From Vibrio viridaestus (GTDB lineage: Bacteria > Pseudomonadota > Gammaproteobacteria > Enterobacterales > Vibrionaceae), in NCBI RefSeq assembly GCF_003856525.1, contig NZ_RJVQ01000002.1, positions 496,001 to 560,000 on the forward strand: a stretch of DNA of 64,000 nt, written 5' to 3'. Position numbers and translations under genes: made by a program. Position 1 is the stretch's first letter; each line of letters opens with the position of its first letter. The notes beneath the pieces are model-generated. The model saw nothing but the letters and a program-made list of their open reading frames with translations, made no database searches and was not told the DNA's origin. This document shows, one piece after another, positions 26,604 to 36,974 of the stretch.

Positions 26604-27068
26604 ATGATAAGAAAATTTAGACTGCAAAGAGGTTGGTCTCAGGAACAGTTAGCGGAGTTTTCCGGACTGAGTATTCGGACAATCCAACGATTGGAAAGAG
26701 GACAAACTGCGAGTCTTGAATCTTTGAAATCGCTTGCCGCTGCATTTGATGTTCAACTATCAGACTTACAGGGTACAGAAACTATGAACGTGAATGAAAA
26801 AGAGCTAGCACAAGAAAACGCAGCCATCGAAAAGGTGAGAGAAATAAAAAGCTTTTATACCAACCTACTAACGTATGTTGTAGTTATCGCAATGCTGTTT
26901 ATTATCAACATAGCGACTGATCCTGATTATTTATGGGCCTTTTGGCCAGCACTAGGTTGGGGCATTGGTATTATTTCGCATGCGTTAAGTACGTTTGAGG
27001 TTTTCAATTTGTTTAGTGCCAATTGGGAACGAAAACAGGTAGAAAAACGCTTAGGAAGAAAGCTATAA
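26604..27068 (+). CDS. XRE-type regulator fused to a 2TM membrane domain
   Basis: A 154-residue protein: a cro/C1-type helix-turn-helix (IRKFRLQRGWSQEQLAEFSGLSIRTIQRLERG, about residues 2-33), a charged linker, then two membrane helices (about 87-106 and 112-131, LTYVVVIAMLFIINIAT and LWAFWPALGWGIGIISHAL) and a basic tail (WERKQVEKRLGRKL). This matches the 2TM-domain architecture in which a DNA-binding domain is tethered to the inner membrane. ATG 26604 is the likely start, eight bases after AAAAGGAG; GTG codons at 26595 and 26601 are in frame. Target genes unknown. Confidence 0.85.
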   Translation: MIRKFRLQRGWSQEQLAEFSGLSIRTIQRLERGQTASLESLKSLAAAFDVQLSDLQGTETMNVNEKELAQENAAIEKVREIKSFYTNLLTYVVVIAMLFIINIATDPDYLWAFWPALGWGIGIISHALSTFEVFNLFSANWERKQVEKRLGRKL

Positions 27069-27092
27069 AAAAAGCCGCCAGAGCGGCTTTTT
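27067..27092. terminator. Bidirectional terminator between XRE-2TM gene and sulP gene
   Basis: AAAAAGCCGC, CAGA loop, GCGGCTTTTT: symmetrical A- and T-flanked stem in the gap between two convergent stop codons. Confidence 0.93.
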
Positions 27093-27112
27093 CATAGACA
27101 TAGATTGATAAT

Positions 27113-28663
27113 TTAGCCTGCTAAGGCATCGGTTGCGACTTTATAAATAGGATCTTCGTCTGCATTCACTTCTATCAAGCTGCCAGCTTTCTTGAGTAAG
27201 GCATGGCAGTCTGTACTTAGATGGCGTAAGTGTAACGTTTTGCCTAGCGCAGCATAGCGCTCAGCCAACGTTTCAATCGCATCAATTGCTGAGTGATCAG
27301 CCACTCGTGATAGCCCAAAGTCGATAATGACATCATTTGGATCGTTTTCGGCATCAAACAACTCCAAAAAGTGACTGGTTGAGCCAAAGAAAACAGGACC
27401 ACGAACTAGATAGACCTTCTGACCATTTTCTGTGGTTTCGGTTTTTGCTGAAATATGCTTAGCATGATCCCACGCAAACATAAGCGCTGAAGCAATAACG
27501 CCAACAAACACGGCAATCGCCAAATCAGTAAAGACGGTAACGATAGTAACCAACAGAATGACAAAGAAGTCTTTACGAGGTACTTTTCTTGCGAGTTTGA
27601 ACGTCGCCCATTCGAATGTTCCTATTACCACCATAAACATAACGCCGACTAGGGCTGCTAAAGGAATCATCTCAATCAAGGAGGACGTGAATAGTATGAA
27701 TACCAACAGCATCACAGCAGCTACAACGCCAGACAAACGTCCTCTACCGCCTGAGTTTACATTAATCATCGATTGGCCAATCATGGCACAGCCGCCCATA
27801 GCTCCAAACATAGAACATGTGATATTGGCAAGGCCCTGACCCATACACTCTCGGTTTGATTGACCACGAGAGTTAGTCATTTCGTCAAGAACGGTCAATG
27901 TTAATAGTGACTCGATAAGACCAATTGCGGCAAGAATGACTGCGTAAGGCAGGATTATTTTTAATGTTTCTAGGTTAAAAGGCACGCTAGGAATAGAGAA
28001 TGTAGGTAAATCACCCGCGAGTGTCGCGGAATCGTTGCCTGCCATTGTACGTAGGAAGTCTACAACTGTGCGTGTATCTAGATTGAATACTTGGACAATT
28101 AGGGTAACAGTTACTATCGCCGCAAGAGAAGAGGGAACAGCTTTAGTAAACTTAGGTAGAAAGTGGATAATTGCCATCGTCAGGGCGACTAAGCCAAGCA
28201 TTAAGAACATTTCGCCCTTTGGTAACCAGGCAAGCGTACCTTCAAGTGTTGGCGCTTTAAACTGCCCCAACTGAGCAAGGAAGATAACGATAGCTAAGCC
28301 ATTCACAAACCCAATCATTACAGGGTGCGGAACCATACGGATAAATTTACCTAGCTTGAACACACCTGCTAATATCTGAAAAATACCGGCAAAGAAGATC
28401 GTTGCAAACAGGTATTCAACACCATGAGTAGCAACAAGACTGACCATTACAACGGCCATTGCGCCAGTTGCGCCGGATATCATCCCTGGTCGACCACCAA
28501 ATAGAGAAGTGATTAAACCAACGATAAAGGCTGCGTATAGGCCCACCATGGGATCTACACCAGCTACGAAGGCAAAGGCGACCGCTTCCGGAACCAGTGC
28601 TAAGGCAACAGTGAGTCCTGATAGGACATCATTCTTCACAGACATTTTTGAGTTTTCGATCAT
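27113..28663 (-). CDS. SulP-family anion transporter with STAS domain
   Basis: A 516-residue protein: a hydrophobic SLC26/SulP transport region of 10-14 helices (residues about 10-400, [34 protein letters not shown] at the start), then a cytoplasmic STAS domain (about 410-510, [27 protein letters not shown]). Members carry sulfate, bicarbonate, dicarboxylates or other anions with sodium or protons. No carbonic anhydrase gene is adjacent, and the substrate is unassigned. Stands alone between two terminators. Confidence 0.9.
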   Translation of the reverse strand: MIENSKMSVKNDVLSGLTVALALVPEAVAFAFVAGVDPMVGLYAAFIVGLITSLFGGRPGMISGATGAMAVVMVSLVATHGVEYLFATIFFAGIFQILAGVFKLGKFIRMVPHPVMIGFVNGLAIVIFLAQLGQFKAPTLEGTLAWLPKGEMFLMLGLVALTMAIIHFLPKFTKAVPSSLAAIVTVTLIVQVFNLDTRTVVDFLRTMAGNDSATLAGDLPTFSIPSVPFNLETLKIILPYAVILAAIGLIESLLTLTVLDEMTNSRGQSNRECMGQGLANITCSMFGAMGGCAMIGQSMINVNSGGRGRLSGVVAAVMLLVFILFTSSLIEMIPLAALVGVMFMVVIGTFEWATFKLARKVPRKDFFVILLVTIVTVFTDLAIAVFVGVIASALMFAWDHAKHISAKTETTENGQKVYLVRGPVFFGSTSHFLELFDAENDPNDVIIDFGLSRVADHSAIDAIETLAERYAALGKTLHLRHLSTDCHALLKKAGSLIEVNADEDPIYKVATDALAG

Positions 28664-28827
28664 GACTATAATAAGCTCAAGTATTGGGGATTAATTTGAA
28701 TTGAAAGCAGAACAATACTGGCTACAGGCAAAAATGGTTTAAGTAAAAGGTGTAGTGTATTGGTCGATTTTCAGTCAGAAACGCGAATGCTACCGAATTC
28801 CGTGATGAAGTTCAACTAAACAAAAAA

Positions 28828-28852
28828 ATAGCCCCTATTTTAGGGGCTATTA
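28828..28852 (-). terminator. Terminator after rne
   Basis: On the minus strand AATAGCCCC, loop, GGGGCTATT then TTTTTTTG, 22 bases beyond the rne stop codon. Confidence 0.92.
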
Positions 28853-28873
28853 AATTTAGGCTAACTAATTGAA

Positions 28874-31873
28874 TTAAAACAAGCTTGGTTTAGTCATTTG
28901 AGCCTGAGCTTGACTTGTGGCTGCTTGCCCTCCCGCACTACGACCTTCATATCGAACGTCTTTCTGTGGTGCGGCGTTGATAATAATCTCTTTGACTTCA
29001 TCAACAGCAGGTGCTTTCGTCATTGGTGAGGTAGCATGGCCTTTAGCAGTAATAGGTGTTTCAGCGTCTTTGCTATCTAATGGTGCTGTGCTGTCCATCT
29101 GATCTGCTTCGTCAGTAACGACAACAGCTTCTTCCACAACAGGAGTTGTTGGTACGGCCTCTATTGCTTCTTCAACTTTTGGCTGTTCTTTTGGAGCATT
29201 TGCTACTTCTACTGTAGTCTCAACTACAACTGCTTGACTAGGGATAATTATTTTACCCATTGCCATCTCAGGGCGTGAAACACCACCAACTGCAGGAGAT
29301 AGTGATACTACCTCAGTCGCATTGACCTCAGGTTTAATCTCAGGCTTAGGCTGCTCGTTGTACTTTTTAGGTAAATCATAACGAGGCATTACTTTACCCA
29401 TAGCCATCTCAGGAGAAGCTACCCCTCCTTTTCTTAAACGGAATGGGTTAGGTCTACGATCACGTCCACGTCTACGTCTTTGTCCATTGGCTCTCAAGTG
29501 GCGTGGTGAGCGGCGAGAACGACGTTGTTGAGGCTTATCTTCAGAAGCCTTATCATCCTGCTCATTACCACTTTCAACGTTTACTTGAGCCGGAGATGGA
29601 TTATCAACTGACTGAGACGGAGTGATAACGTTTTGTTTAAAATCGTTATTCTCAGTAATATTCTCTTCCGCAACTGAGTCGGTTTCAAGTGCATCATCGT
29701 GATTCACTCGAACCTGCTTAGTTAGCTTTCTACGCTCGCGACGTTGCTTAACAGTCTTAGTACGTTGATTTGTTTCTGTAGACTGTTCTGTTGCTGACGA
29801 TTGCTCTTCTCTTGCTTCTGTCGCTAACTTCTGTCCTTGTTCTGCAAGCTCATTGTTACGAGGGTTATCATTTTTATTACGACGGTCCTGTCTATTGTTC
29901 TTGCGTTGTTTAGGTTTACGCTCTTCCTGAGATTTATTTGCTGTATTAGCGTTATTAAGCTCTTTGTCGGAAGGTGCAGGGGCTTTCTCGGCAGGCTTAG
30001 TGTTACGACGGTTACTATTTTCGCCTGGTTTCCGCTTACGCTGATCTGGCTTTCCTTGACGACGTTTGTTATTACGCTGATTTGAGCGATTATCGTCTTG
30101 TTGTTTATTTTCTGTTTCCTGCTCTTTAGGCGCTTTGCTTGTATCGTCTGAAGAATCCGAGAAAATACTGCCTAGTGCTTTGAAGAAGCGAGAAACTAAA
30201 CTAGGTTTGCTCTCTTCAACAGACTCAACTTTTTCCGCTTTTACTGGCGCTGGTTGAGGCGCTGATGTTGGTGATGAGAAGCCCTTAAGAACGGGTTCTT
30301 CAAGTCGACGAGGTTTGTAGTCTGCTTCTTTTTCTTCCAGCTCAGCTTCGCGCATTGCTTCTAGCTTTTTAGGAATCAAGTAAGACAACAAATCTTGCTC
30401 TTCACCTTCACGAATACGGATAACGTCGAAATGCGGAGTTTCCATATCTGAGTTTGGTACGATAGTGATCTTCACTTCCTGAATACGTTCAATATGATTA
30501 ATTGAGCGTCTTTTTTCATTCAGTAGATAAGATGCTATTGGCACAGGTACAACTGCAAGGACTTGCGATGTGTTATCTTTTAATGCTTCTTCTTCAACTA
30601 GACGAAGAACAGACAATGCCAGAGATTCATTATCACGAACCACACCAGTACCAGAACAGCGTGGACAAATATGATGGCTTGCTTCTGCAAGAGATGGACT
30701 CAGACGTTGTCTGGACATCTCTAAAAGACCAAAGCGAGAAATACGGCCAATTTGTACTCGAGCTCTGTCAACACGAACGGCTTCACGAAGACGATTTTCC
30801 ACTTCTCTCTGGTGACGCACAGGAGTCATATCGATGAAGTCGATAACAACCAAACCACCCAAGTCACGTAAACGCAATTGTCGGGCAATTTCATCGGCCG
30901 CTTCGAGGTTGGTGTTGAGTGCTGTTTCTTCTATATCTCCGCCTTTTGTTGCACGGGCAGAGTTAATATCAATTGAGGTTAGCGCTTCAGTAGGGTCTAT
31001 AACAATAGAACCGCCTGATGGTAGTCTAACTTCACGTTGAAATGCTGACTCGATCTGACTTTCGATCTGATAGTGGCTAAACAGAGGAACTTCGCCATCG
31101 TATTTTTTGACACGAGAAACAAAGTCAGGACGAACAAGTTTGATGTGCTCTAAAGCACGTTCGTAGATAGTATTACTATCGATAAGAATTTCGCCAATAT
31201 CGCGGCGTAGATAGTCACGAATGGCACGTACGATGACGTTACTTTCCTGGTGGATCAAGAAAGGTGCTGGGTTTGAATCAGAAGCTTGCTTGATAGCGCT
31301 CCAGTGGTTCAAAAGAACATTTAAGTCCCACTCAAGCTCTTCAGCACTTTTACCAACACCAGCTGTACGTACAATCAGTCCCATTCCCTGAGGGAGGACT
31401 AATGTACTCAAAGCCTCCTTTAATTCGGTTCTTTCATCACCTTCGATTCGGCGAGAAATACCGCCAGCACGAGGATTGTTTGGCATTAAAACAAGATAGC
31501 TTCCTGCCAATGAAATAAACGTTGTTAAAGCGGCACCTTTGCTGCCACGCTCTTCTTTTTCAACTTGGACAATAACCTCTTGACCTTCACTAAGAACTTC
31601 CTTGATGCTTGGACGTCCCTGATAAGTGTATCCGTCTGGAAAGTACTCTTTTGCTACTTCCTTTAGAGGTAGAAAACCATGTCTTTCTGCGCCGTAATCA
31701 ACAAATGCTGCTTCCAAGCTTGGCTCAACTCTTGTGATTCGACCTTTATAAATATTGGCTTTCTTCGATTCATGCCCGGGGCTTTCGATATCTAGATCGA
31801 AAAGACGCTGGCCGTCGACCAACGCAACACGCATCTCTTCTTTTTGAGTTGCGTTTATTAACATTCTTTTCAT
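28874..31873 (-). CDS. rne: Ribonuclease E
   Basis: A 999-residue endoribonuclease, the scaffold of the RNA degradosome. The N-terminal catalytic half has an S1 domain ([23 protein letters not shown]), the DNase-I-like domain with catalytic aspartates ([11 protein letters not shown] and [26 protein letters not shown]) and the zinc-link CPRCSGTG. The C-terminal half (from about 520) is low-complexity: a proline/charged region, then long arginine-, asparagine- and glutamine-rich RNA-binding stretches ([34 protein letters not shown]). After that come two copies of a short PEMAMGK motif and an acidic-proline tail that presumably carries partner-binding segments. Begins after a long structured leader and ends at a strong terminator. 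Confidence 0.97.
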   Translation of the reverse strand: MKRMLINATQKEEMRVALVDGQRLFDLDIESPGHESKKANIYKGRITRVEPSLEAAFVDYGAERHGFLPLKEVAKEYFPDGYTYQGRPSIKEVLSEGQEVIVQVEKEERGSKGAALTTFISLAGSYLVLMPNNPRAGGISRRIEGDERTELKEALSTLVLPQGMGLIVRTAGVGKSAEELEWDLNVLLNHWSAIKQASDSNPAPFLIHQESNVIVRAIRDYLRRDIGEILIDSNTIYERALEHIKLVRPDFVSRVKKYDGEVPLFSHYQIESQIESAFQREVRLPSGGSIVIDPTEALTSIDINSARATKGGDIEETALNTNLEAADEIARQLRLRDLGGLVVIDFIDMTPVRHQREVENRLREAVRVDRARVQIGRISRFGLLEMSRQRLSPSLAEASHHICPRCSGTGVVRDNESLALSVLRLVEEEALKDNTSQVLAVVPVPIASYLLNEKRRSINHIERIQEVKITIVPNSDMETPHFDVIRIREGEEQDLLSYLIPKKLEAMREAELEEKEADYKPRRLEEPVLKGFSSPTSAPQPAPVKAEKVESVEESKPSLVSRFFKALGSIFSDSSDDTSKAPKEQETENKQQDDNRSNQRNNKRRQGKPDQRKRKPGENSNRRNTKPAEKAPAPSDKELNNANTANKSQEERKPKQRKNNRQDRRNKNDNPRNNELAEQGQKLATEAREEQSSATEQSTETNQRTKTVKQRRERRKLTKQVRVNHDDALETDSVAEENITENNDFKQNVITPSQSVDNPSPAQVNVESGNEQDDKASEDKPQQRRSRRSPRHLRANGQRRRRGRDRRPNPFRLRKGGVASPEMAMGKVMPRYDLPKKYNEQPKPEIKPEVNATEVVSLSPAVGGVSRPEMAMGKIIIPSQAVVVETTVEVANAPKEQPKVEEAIEAVPTTPVVEEAVVVTDEADQMDSTAPLDSKDAETPITAKGHATSPMTKAPAVDEVKEIIINAAPQKDVRYEGRSAGGQAATSQAQAQMTKPSLF

Positions 31874-32300
31874 TTAAAAGTCTCGTTATAGTTCTTTGCT
31901 TTTGTTTATTTTTCTTGTCGCTTATATTTTCATGGTGCCTGATCCCATGGCTTTATTTATGCAGCCTCCCGGCTGGAAGGGATGCTCTGAGGGCACGACA
32001 GTATTCACAGGTAGACTACAACCTGTGATCCGCTCTTAACGCGGTAATTACTCAACATGAAAGCATGAGTAGAGCAACAAGAAGGTGTGTGTCACTGTTA
32101 TGTCTTACGCCATTTGCTGCATAACAATACGCCGTTCTACTCACAATTTGCTCAAAAACACAGCGGCTAAGATTAAATCGCCACCAATGCTATTACTGCA
32201 GATATGAACTATAGCAGTGGTGCTCAAATTCAGCAATCTGCTTTGCAAAAATATAGTGTTCATTGTCGTTGAATTGGAGGGATATTAACACCTAATTAAT
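31874..32300 (-). promoter_or_regulatory. Long structured rne 5' untranslated region
   Basis: The roughly 400 bases before the rne start have no gene and contain several stem-loops on the minus strand. One pairs CAGCC / GGCTG at 31962-31975. Another has perfect 8-bp arms TCACAGGT / ACCTGTGA at 32005-32028. A third, bulged one is near 32048-32072 (TACTC...ATG / CATGAGTA). In enterobacteria the rne leader mediates feedback of RNase E on its own mRNA; that this one does so is inferred. The 5' boundary is approximate. Confidence 0.6.
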
Positions 32301-32479
32301 TGTTTTATTATCATTCATCGATTCCTTAGTTAAGTGCCAACTATAAAATATCAGCGAATATCTATCATTCAGTGACGGACAATGCGAAAATAGTGTTTTT
32401 AGTCAGTTGAACGATGTCTGATTTTTGACGTGTTAACGTGACAAACGTAATTCTTCCTAATTTATGTACACAATACCTC

Positions 32480-33436
32480 ATGAGTGAAATAAAAACCCAA
32501 GTTCAGTTTGTTGAAATAGATGACGATATGGCCGGCCAGCGCATTGATAATTTTTTGCGTAATCGCCTGAAGTCGATTCCCAAAAGCGTTGTCTATCGTA
32601 TCCTTCGTAAAGGTGAGGTACGAGTGAATAAAAAGAGGGTTAAAGCTGAATATAAAATAGCAGCCGGAGATGTCGTTCGTATTCCTCCAGTGACAATCGC
32701 AGAGTCTTCACAAAATGAGTCAGCCCCTGTAAGCGCTAAGCTTGCAAAGGTCGCAGAGTTACAGGACTGTATCCTGTTTGAAGATGATCATATGTTGGTG
32801 CTGAATAAGCCTTCAGGAACGGCGGTTCATGGCGGTAGCGGTCTTAAATTCGGTGCAATTGAAGGGTTAAGAGCGCTAAGACCGGAAGCGCGTTTCCTTG
32901 AATTAGTACATCGAATTGATAGAGACACATCCGGTATTCTTTTGATTGCAAAAAAGCGTTCTGCGTTACGCCATTTACAGGCTCAGTTTCGCGAAAAAAC
33001 CGTACAGAAATACTACTTTGCGTTAGTGATGGGGAGCTGGAAGAAAAGTTGTGTCAAGATAAATGCGCCTCTGCAGAAAAACGAAGTGAACAGCATTGTT
33101 AGAGTGAACCCAAATGGAAAACCCTCTGAAACTCGTTTTAAAATAATGGAAGCGTTTGCTGATGCCACATTGATCCAAGCAAGTCCTATTACGGGTAGAA
33201 CTCACCAAATACGGGTACATACCCAGTATGCTGGTCATCCAATCGCATGGGATGATCGCTATGGCGATCGACGGTTTGATGCCTACACTGCAAAGTTTGG
33301 CTTAAACAGACTTTTTCTTCACGCTGCACACATTCGATTCACCCATCCAGGCAGCGAAGAGTGGATGGAAATAGAAGCGCCAATGGATGATATCCTCGAA
33401 TCAACGCTTCGAGGAATGAGAAAGTCCAAATCTTAA
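32480..33436 (+). CDS. rluC: 23S rRNA pseudouridine synthase RluC
   Basis: A 318-residue enzyme: an N-terminal S4 RNA-binding domain (MAGQRIDNFLRNRLKSIPKS, residues 17-36) and an RluA-type catalytic domain with the catalytic D148 in HRIDRDTSGILLIAKK. E. coli RluC (319 residues) makes pseudouridines 955, 2504 and 2580. Start 32480 is set by homology; the frame extends to a GTG at 32438, and neither has a clear ribosome-binding site. Divergent from rne, as in E. coli. Confidence 0.95.
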   Translation: MSEIKTQVQFVEIDDDMAGQRIDNFLRNRLKSIPKSVVYRILRKGEVRVNKKRVKAEYKIAAGDVVRIPPVTIAESSQNESAPVSAKLAKVAELQDCILFEDDHMLVLNKPSGTAVHGGSGLKFGAIEGLRALRPEARFLELVHRIDRDTSGILLIAKKRSALRHLQAQFREKTVQKYYFALVMGSWKKSCVKINAPLQKNEVNSIVRVNPNGKPSETRFKIMEAFADATLIQASPITGRTHQIRVHTQYAGHPIAWDDRYGDRRFDAYTAKFGLNRLFLHAAHIRFTHPGSEEWMEIEAPMDDILESTLRGMRKSKS

Positions 33437-33439
33437 TGT

Positions 33440-34024
33440 TTAAGATAAAACCTGAATACCCTCGTTGGCCAAAAAGTCGATTAATTTAATTAACGGCAAT
33501 CCTATAAGGGTATTTGGGTCATCGCCTTCCATTCTCTTAAATAGCGAAACTCCCAGCCCTTCGCTTTTAAAACTTCCAGCACAAGAGAAAGGTTGTTCTT
33601 TATCGACGTAGGCTTCTATTTGTTGGGCTGAGAGAAGCCGAAAGTGGACAGTGTATGATTCTACCGAACTTTGGATATTACCTGTAACACTGTTATACAA
33701 AGCGAGTCCTGTAAGAAAAGTAATAGAACGACCATTCTGAGCATTGAGTTGCTCTATTGCCTTGTCGCGCGAGTGCGGTTTGCCTATGATTTTGCTATCG
33801 ACCACACACACTTGATCCGATCCGATAATCAAACTTGGTGTATCGCTGTGACAGGATTTCGCTTTCGTGATCGCTAGGCGTTCAACCAGCGCGAGTGGCG
33901 ATTCATTTGCTAAAGGTGTCTCATCACAATTCGGTGCTTCAGTAATAAAAGCGATGGAGAGCTTTTCCAATATCTCTCGGCGAAAAGGGGAGGTTGACGC
34001 GAGAACAAGTTGAGGATTTTTCAT
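33440..34024 (-). CDS. maf-2: Maf-family nucleotide pyrophosphatase YceF
   Basis: A 194-residue Maf/HAM1-type protein, the same length as E. coli YceF when started at 34024 (MKNPQLVLASTSPFRREIL). The frame reaches back to 34054. The family motif LASTSPFRR is followed by EAPNCDETP and IGSDQVC with the catalytic aspartate. YceF hydrolyses m7GTP to m7GMP and pyrophosphate, a likely house-cleaning role. It is transcribed towards rluC with three bases between stop codons. Confidence 0.9.
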   Translation of the reverse strand: MKNPQLVLASTSPFRREILEKLSIAFITEAPNCDETPLANESPLALVERLAITKAKSCHSDTPSLIIGSDQVCVVDSKIIGKPHSRDKAIEQLNAQNGRSITFLTGLALYNSVTGNIQSSVESYTVHFRLLSAQQIEAYVDKEQPFSCAGSFKSEGLGVSLFKRMEGDDPNTLIGLPLIKLIDFLANEGIQVLS

Positions 34025-34172
34025 TTTTTCTTGAATAGTTGTAGCTAATTCCATTTAGGTTATACGATAATATTGTCAGCTTCATAGTTTTTAAGCCATG
34101 AAAGGAAAAAAGTTTAACTTTTTGTCCTTTTTCTTTGACTAAATTTGATTTGGAAGATAATATTCGCGCCCT

Positions 34173-34709
34173 ATGCAAAAGGTAAAAATACCGCGGACGG
34201 TTGATCCGTTAAAAGCCGCTCAGAAAAAACTAGATTATGATGGTATCATCCAAATCAGTCTTTTTAAGCGTTTAATGGAATCAGTCGCAGGCGTTAAACG
34301 CGACGCAGAAGTCTCATTGTCATTTGAGATTGATGAACAAAAACTCATTGTTATCTCTGGTAAAGCTAACATTGAAGTGGATTTAGTCTGTCAGCGTTGT
34401 AATGAGGTGTTTGCACATACGTGTGAAGTTGACTTCACTTATACTCCTGTGGTGGGAAGTAATAGTGAAGAACAGATCCCAGAAGAGTACGATTTGGTAG
34501 ATCGGAATGAGTATGGAGAAATCGACCTTATTCAACTTGTTGAAGATGAGTTCATCATAAACTTGCCTCAAGTAGCAATGCACGATGATGCGGATTGTAG
34601 CGTTAATTCGGATAATATGGTGTTTGGTGACCTTCCCGACGAAGTCGAGGAGACAAAGCCAAATCCATTTGATGTTTTAAAGAGCCTAAAGAATCAGTCA
34701 GATTCTTAA
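34173..34709 (+). CDS. yceD: YceD family protein (DUF177), large-subunit rRNA accumulation factor
   Basis: A 178-residue acidic protein with the DUF177 core and a CQRCNEVFAHTCEVDF segment with paired cysteines. Bacterial YceD is needed for normal 23S rRNA accumulation, and its gene is almost always fused in transcription to rpmF, as here (29 bases apart). First gene of the rpmF-plsX-fab operon. Confidence 0.92.
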   Translation: MQKVKIPRTVDPLKAAQKKLDYDGIIQISLFKRLMESVAGVKRDAEVSLSFEIDEQKLIVISGKANIEVDLVCQRCNEVFAHTCEVDFTYTPVVGSNSEEQIPEEYDLVDRNEYGEIDLIQLVEDEFIINLPQVAMHDDADCSVNSDNMVFGDLPDEVEETKPNPFDVLKSLKNQSDS

Positions 34710-34738
34710 GCATTAACACATAAATAGGAGTAGGGTCC

Positions 34739-34909
34739 ATGGCCGTACAACAAAACCGTAAAACACGTTCTAAGCGTGGTATGCGTCGTTCACATGATGC
34801 GCTAACAACTGCAGCTCTTTCTGTAGATGCGACTTCAGGTGAAACTCATCTACGTCACAACGTGACTGCTGACGGTTATTACCGTGGCAAAAAGGTTATC
34901 AACAAGTAA
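34739..34909 (+). CDS. rpmF: 50S ribosomal protein L32
   Basis: A 56-residue basic protein beginning [20 protein letters not shown] and ending KKVINK, the normal L32 length and N-terminal pattern. ATAGGAGTAGGG is the ribosome-binding region. The zinc-binding cysteines seen in some L32 forms are absent ([15 protein letters not shown]), the zinc-independent type. It is part of the large ribosomal subunit near the peptidyl-transferase region and is co-transcribed with yceD and plsX. Confidence 0.97.
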   Translation: MAVQQNRKTRSKRGMRRSHDALTTAALSVDATSGETHLRHNVTADGYYRGKKVINK

Positions 34910-34918
34910 GGTTGACCT

Positions 34919-35944
34919 TTGCATAATTTAACCGTTGCACTTGATGCAATGGGCGGGGATTTTGGTCCTCGCGTCACAGTGCCTGCCGCCGTGCAGGCAC
35001 TGTCGCATTTCCCAGAGCTTAAAGTGATTATCACCGGTGATCGGAACGATATCACCCAACAGTTGTCTTTATTAGGTTACTCTGACGATACTCGGTTGAG
35101 GATCGAACATAGTGATCAAGTTATCTCTAACTCCGAGAAACCCTCTTTGGCTATTCGTCATCGACTCAAGAGTTCGATGGGGATTGCGATTGATATGGTT
35201 GCAAGTGGAGAGGCCCAAGCTTGTGTTAGTGGGGGAAATACCGGTGCTTTAATGGCGTTGTCTTGTTTTCGTCTAAAATTATTACCAGGAATTGATCGCC
35301 CAGCGTTAGTCACTGCGTTGCCAACAATGTCTGGTCAGAAAACATGGATGCTTGACTTAGGTGCGAATGTTTCAAGTAATGCAGACTCATTGTTTCAGTT
35401 CGCCGTAATGGGTAGTGCTTTAGCGGAACAGCATATTGACCGCCAGCCTCGCATTGCCATACTTAATATTGGTGAAGAAGAAATTAAGGGTAACGATCAG
35501 GTAAAACGTTGCGCTGAGATGCTAAAACAGACATCATCGATTGATTTTATTGGAAATGTTGAAGGAAATCAGCTACTAAATGATGTGGCGGATGTCATTG
35601 TCTGCGATGGTTTTGTTGGCAATGTGTGTCTGAAGTCTTGCGAAGGGACCGCTCAGCTTTTTATTGATAAGCTAAAAGGAAAAATGTTTGGCTCATCACT
35701 AAAAGGTTGGATTGCAAAAAAACTATTTGCTGATCTGTTTACGGAATTAAAAACACTGAACCCCGACCAGTATAATGGCGCAAGTTTGTTAGGATTGCGC
35801 GGTATTGTTGTAAAAAGCCATGGAAGAGCTGATGTATCTGCTGTCGTCAATGCGATTGGAGAAGCGGTACATGAAATAAATAGACAAGTACCTAGTCGTA
35901 TCAGCGATCGGTTAGAAGCGGTTTTACTCGAGAGGCATTATTAG
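34919..35944 (+). CDS. plsX: Phosphate acyltransferase PlsX
   Basis: A 341-residue enzyme that converts acyl-ACP and phosphate to acyl-phosphate for phosphatidic acid synthesis. The N-terminal [20 protein letters not shown] is the family signature. It appears to start at TTG 34919, seven bases after an AAGG; the first later ATG would cut into the conserved start. Operon member between rpmF and fabH. Confidence 0.96.
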   Translation: MHNLTVALDAMGGDFGPRVTVPAAVQALSHFPELKVIITGDRNDITQQLSLLGYSDDTRLRIEHSDQVISNSEKPSLAIRHRLKSSMGIAIDMVASGEAQACVSGGNTGALMALSCFRLKLLPGIDRPALVTALPTMSGQKTWMLDLGANVSSNADSLFQFAVMGSALAEQHIDRQPRIAILNIGEEEIKGNDQVKRCAEMLKQTSSIDFIGNVEGNQLLNDVADVIVCDGFVGNVCLKSCEGTAQLFIDKLKGKMFGSSLKGWIAKKLFADLFTELKTLNPDQYNGASLLGLRGIVVKSHGRADVSAVVNAIGEAVHEINRQVPSRISDRLEAVLLERHY

Positions 35945-35949
35945 TCTTC

Positions 35950-36900
35950 ATGTTTAGCAAAATTTTAGGAACAGGCAGCTACCTGCCATCTCATGTGCGT
36001 ACCAACGCTGATTTAGAGAAAATGGTAGAGACGAGTGATGAGTGGATTGTCACGAGGACTGGTATAAAAGAACGACGCATTGCTGCTGATGACGAGTCAG
36101 TTGCGACGATGGCATTCTATGCGGCTGAAAAAGCGCTCGAGATGTCTGGTATTGATGCATCTGATATCGACATGATTATTGTTGCTACCACTAGCGGTAG
36201 CCATACCTTCCCATCATCAGCTTGTCAGGTTCAGGCCAAGCTTGGTATCAAAGGGTGCCCTGCGTTTGATGTGGCAGCGGCATGTTCTGGATTTATGTTC
36301 GGTCTCTCTATTGCTGACCAGCATATCAAATCTGGCATGTGTAAAAATATCTTAGTTATCGGAGCGGATGCCCTGTCTCGGACCTGCGATCCTGAGGACC
36401 GTTCTACGATTATCCTATTTGGTGACGGCGCTGGCGCCGTAGTTGTGGGCGCAAGTGAAGAGCCTGGTATCCTGTCGACTCATATATACTCTGATGGCGA
36501 ACATGGCCCACTACTTAGTTTGGAAGTACCTGAGAACGGTGACGCACCAGATAAGTGGCTTCATATGGCTGGAAATGAAGTATTCAAAGTTGCTGTCACC
36601 CAGTTAGCTCGCTTGGTAAAAGATACGCTTGCTGCGAATAATATGGATAAATCGGAGCTAGACTGGCTTGTGCCACATCAGGCAAACCTGCGCATTATAT
36701 CCGCGACCGCAAAGAAGCTGTCTATGCCAATGGATCAAGTCGTGGTTACACTCGATCGTCACGGTAATACATCTGCTGCGTCAGTTCCAAGTGCACTAGA
36801 CGAAGCGGTACGTGATGGCCGAGTTCAAAGAGGGCAGACTTTGCTACTTGAAGCGTTCGGTGGTGGATTCACTTGGGGTTCTGCTCTTATCAAATTTTAA
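35950..36900 (+). CDS. fabH: 3-oxoacyl-ACP synthase III (FabH)
   Basis: A 316-residue initiating ketosynthase that condenses acetyl-CoA with malonyl-ACP. The catalytic triad is visible: C112 in [10 protein letters not shown], His in VPHQANLRI and Asn in [13 protein letters not shown]. Begins five bases after plsX. Confidence 0.97.
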   Translation: MFSKILGTGSYLPSHVRTNADLEKMVETSDEWIVTRTGIKERRIAADDESVATMAFYAAEKALEMSGIDASDIDMIIVATTSGSHTFPSSACQVQAKLGIKGCPAFDVAAACSGFMFGLSIADQHIKSGMCKNILVIGADALSRTCDPEDRSTIILFGDGAGAVVVGASEEPGILSTHIYSDGEHGPLLSLEVPENGDAPDKWLHMAGNEVFKVAVTQLARLVKDTLAANNMDKSELDWLVPHQANLRIISATAKKLSMPMDQVVVTLDRHGNTSAASVPSALDEAVRDGRVQRGQTLLLEAFGGGFTWGSALIKF

Positions 36901-36974
36901 AAACTAATTATATTGGCAGGGTGATTAGATAGGTTTACCTTGCATAGTTAATTTCTAAACTAGGAAAATTTATA

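Noticed and set aside
29400-30200. Repeat array or CRISPR-like structure in the rne 3' half
   Set aside because: The repetitiveness is codon-level low complexity (Arg/Asn/Gln/Lys-rich RNA-binding tail), with no regular spacers.
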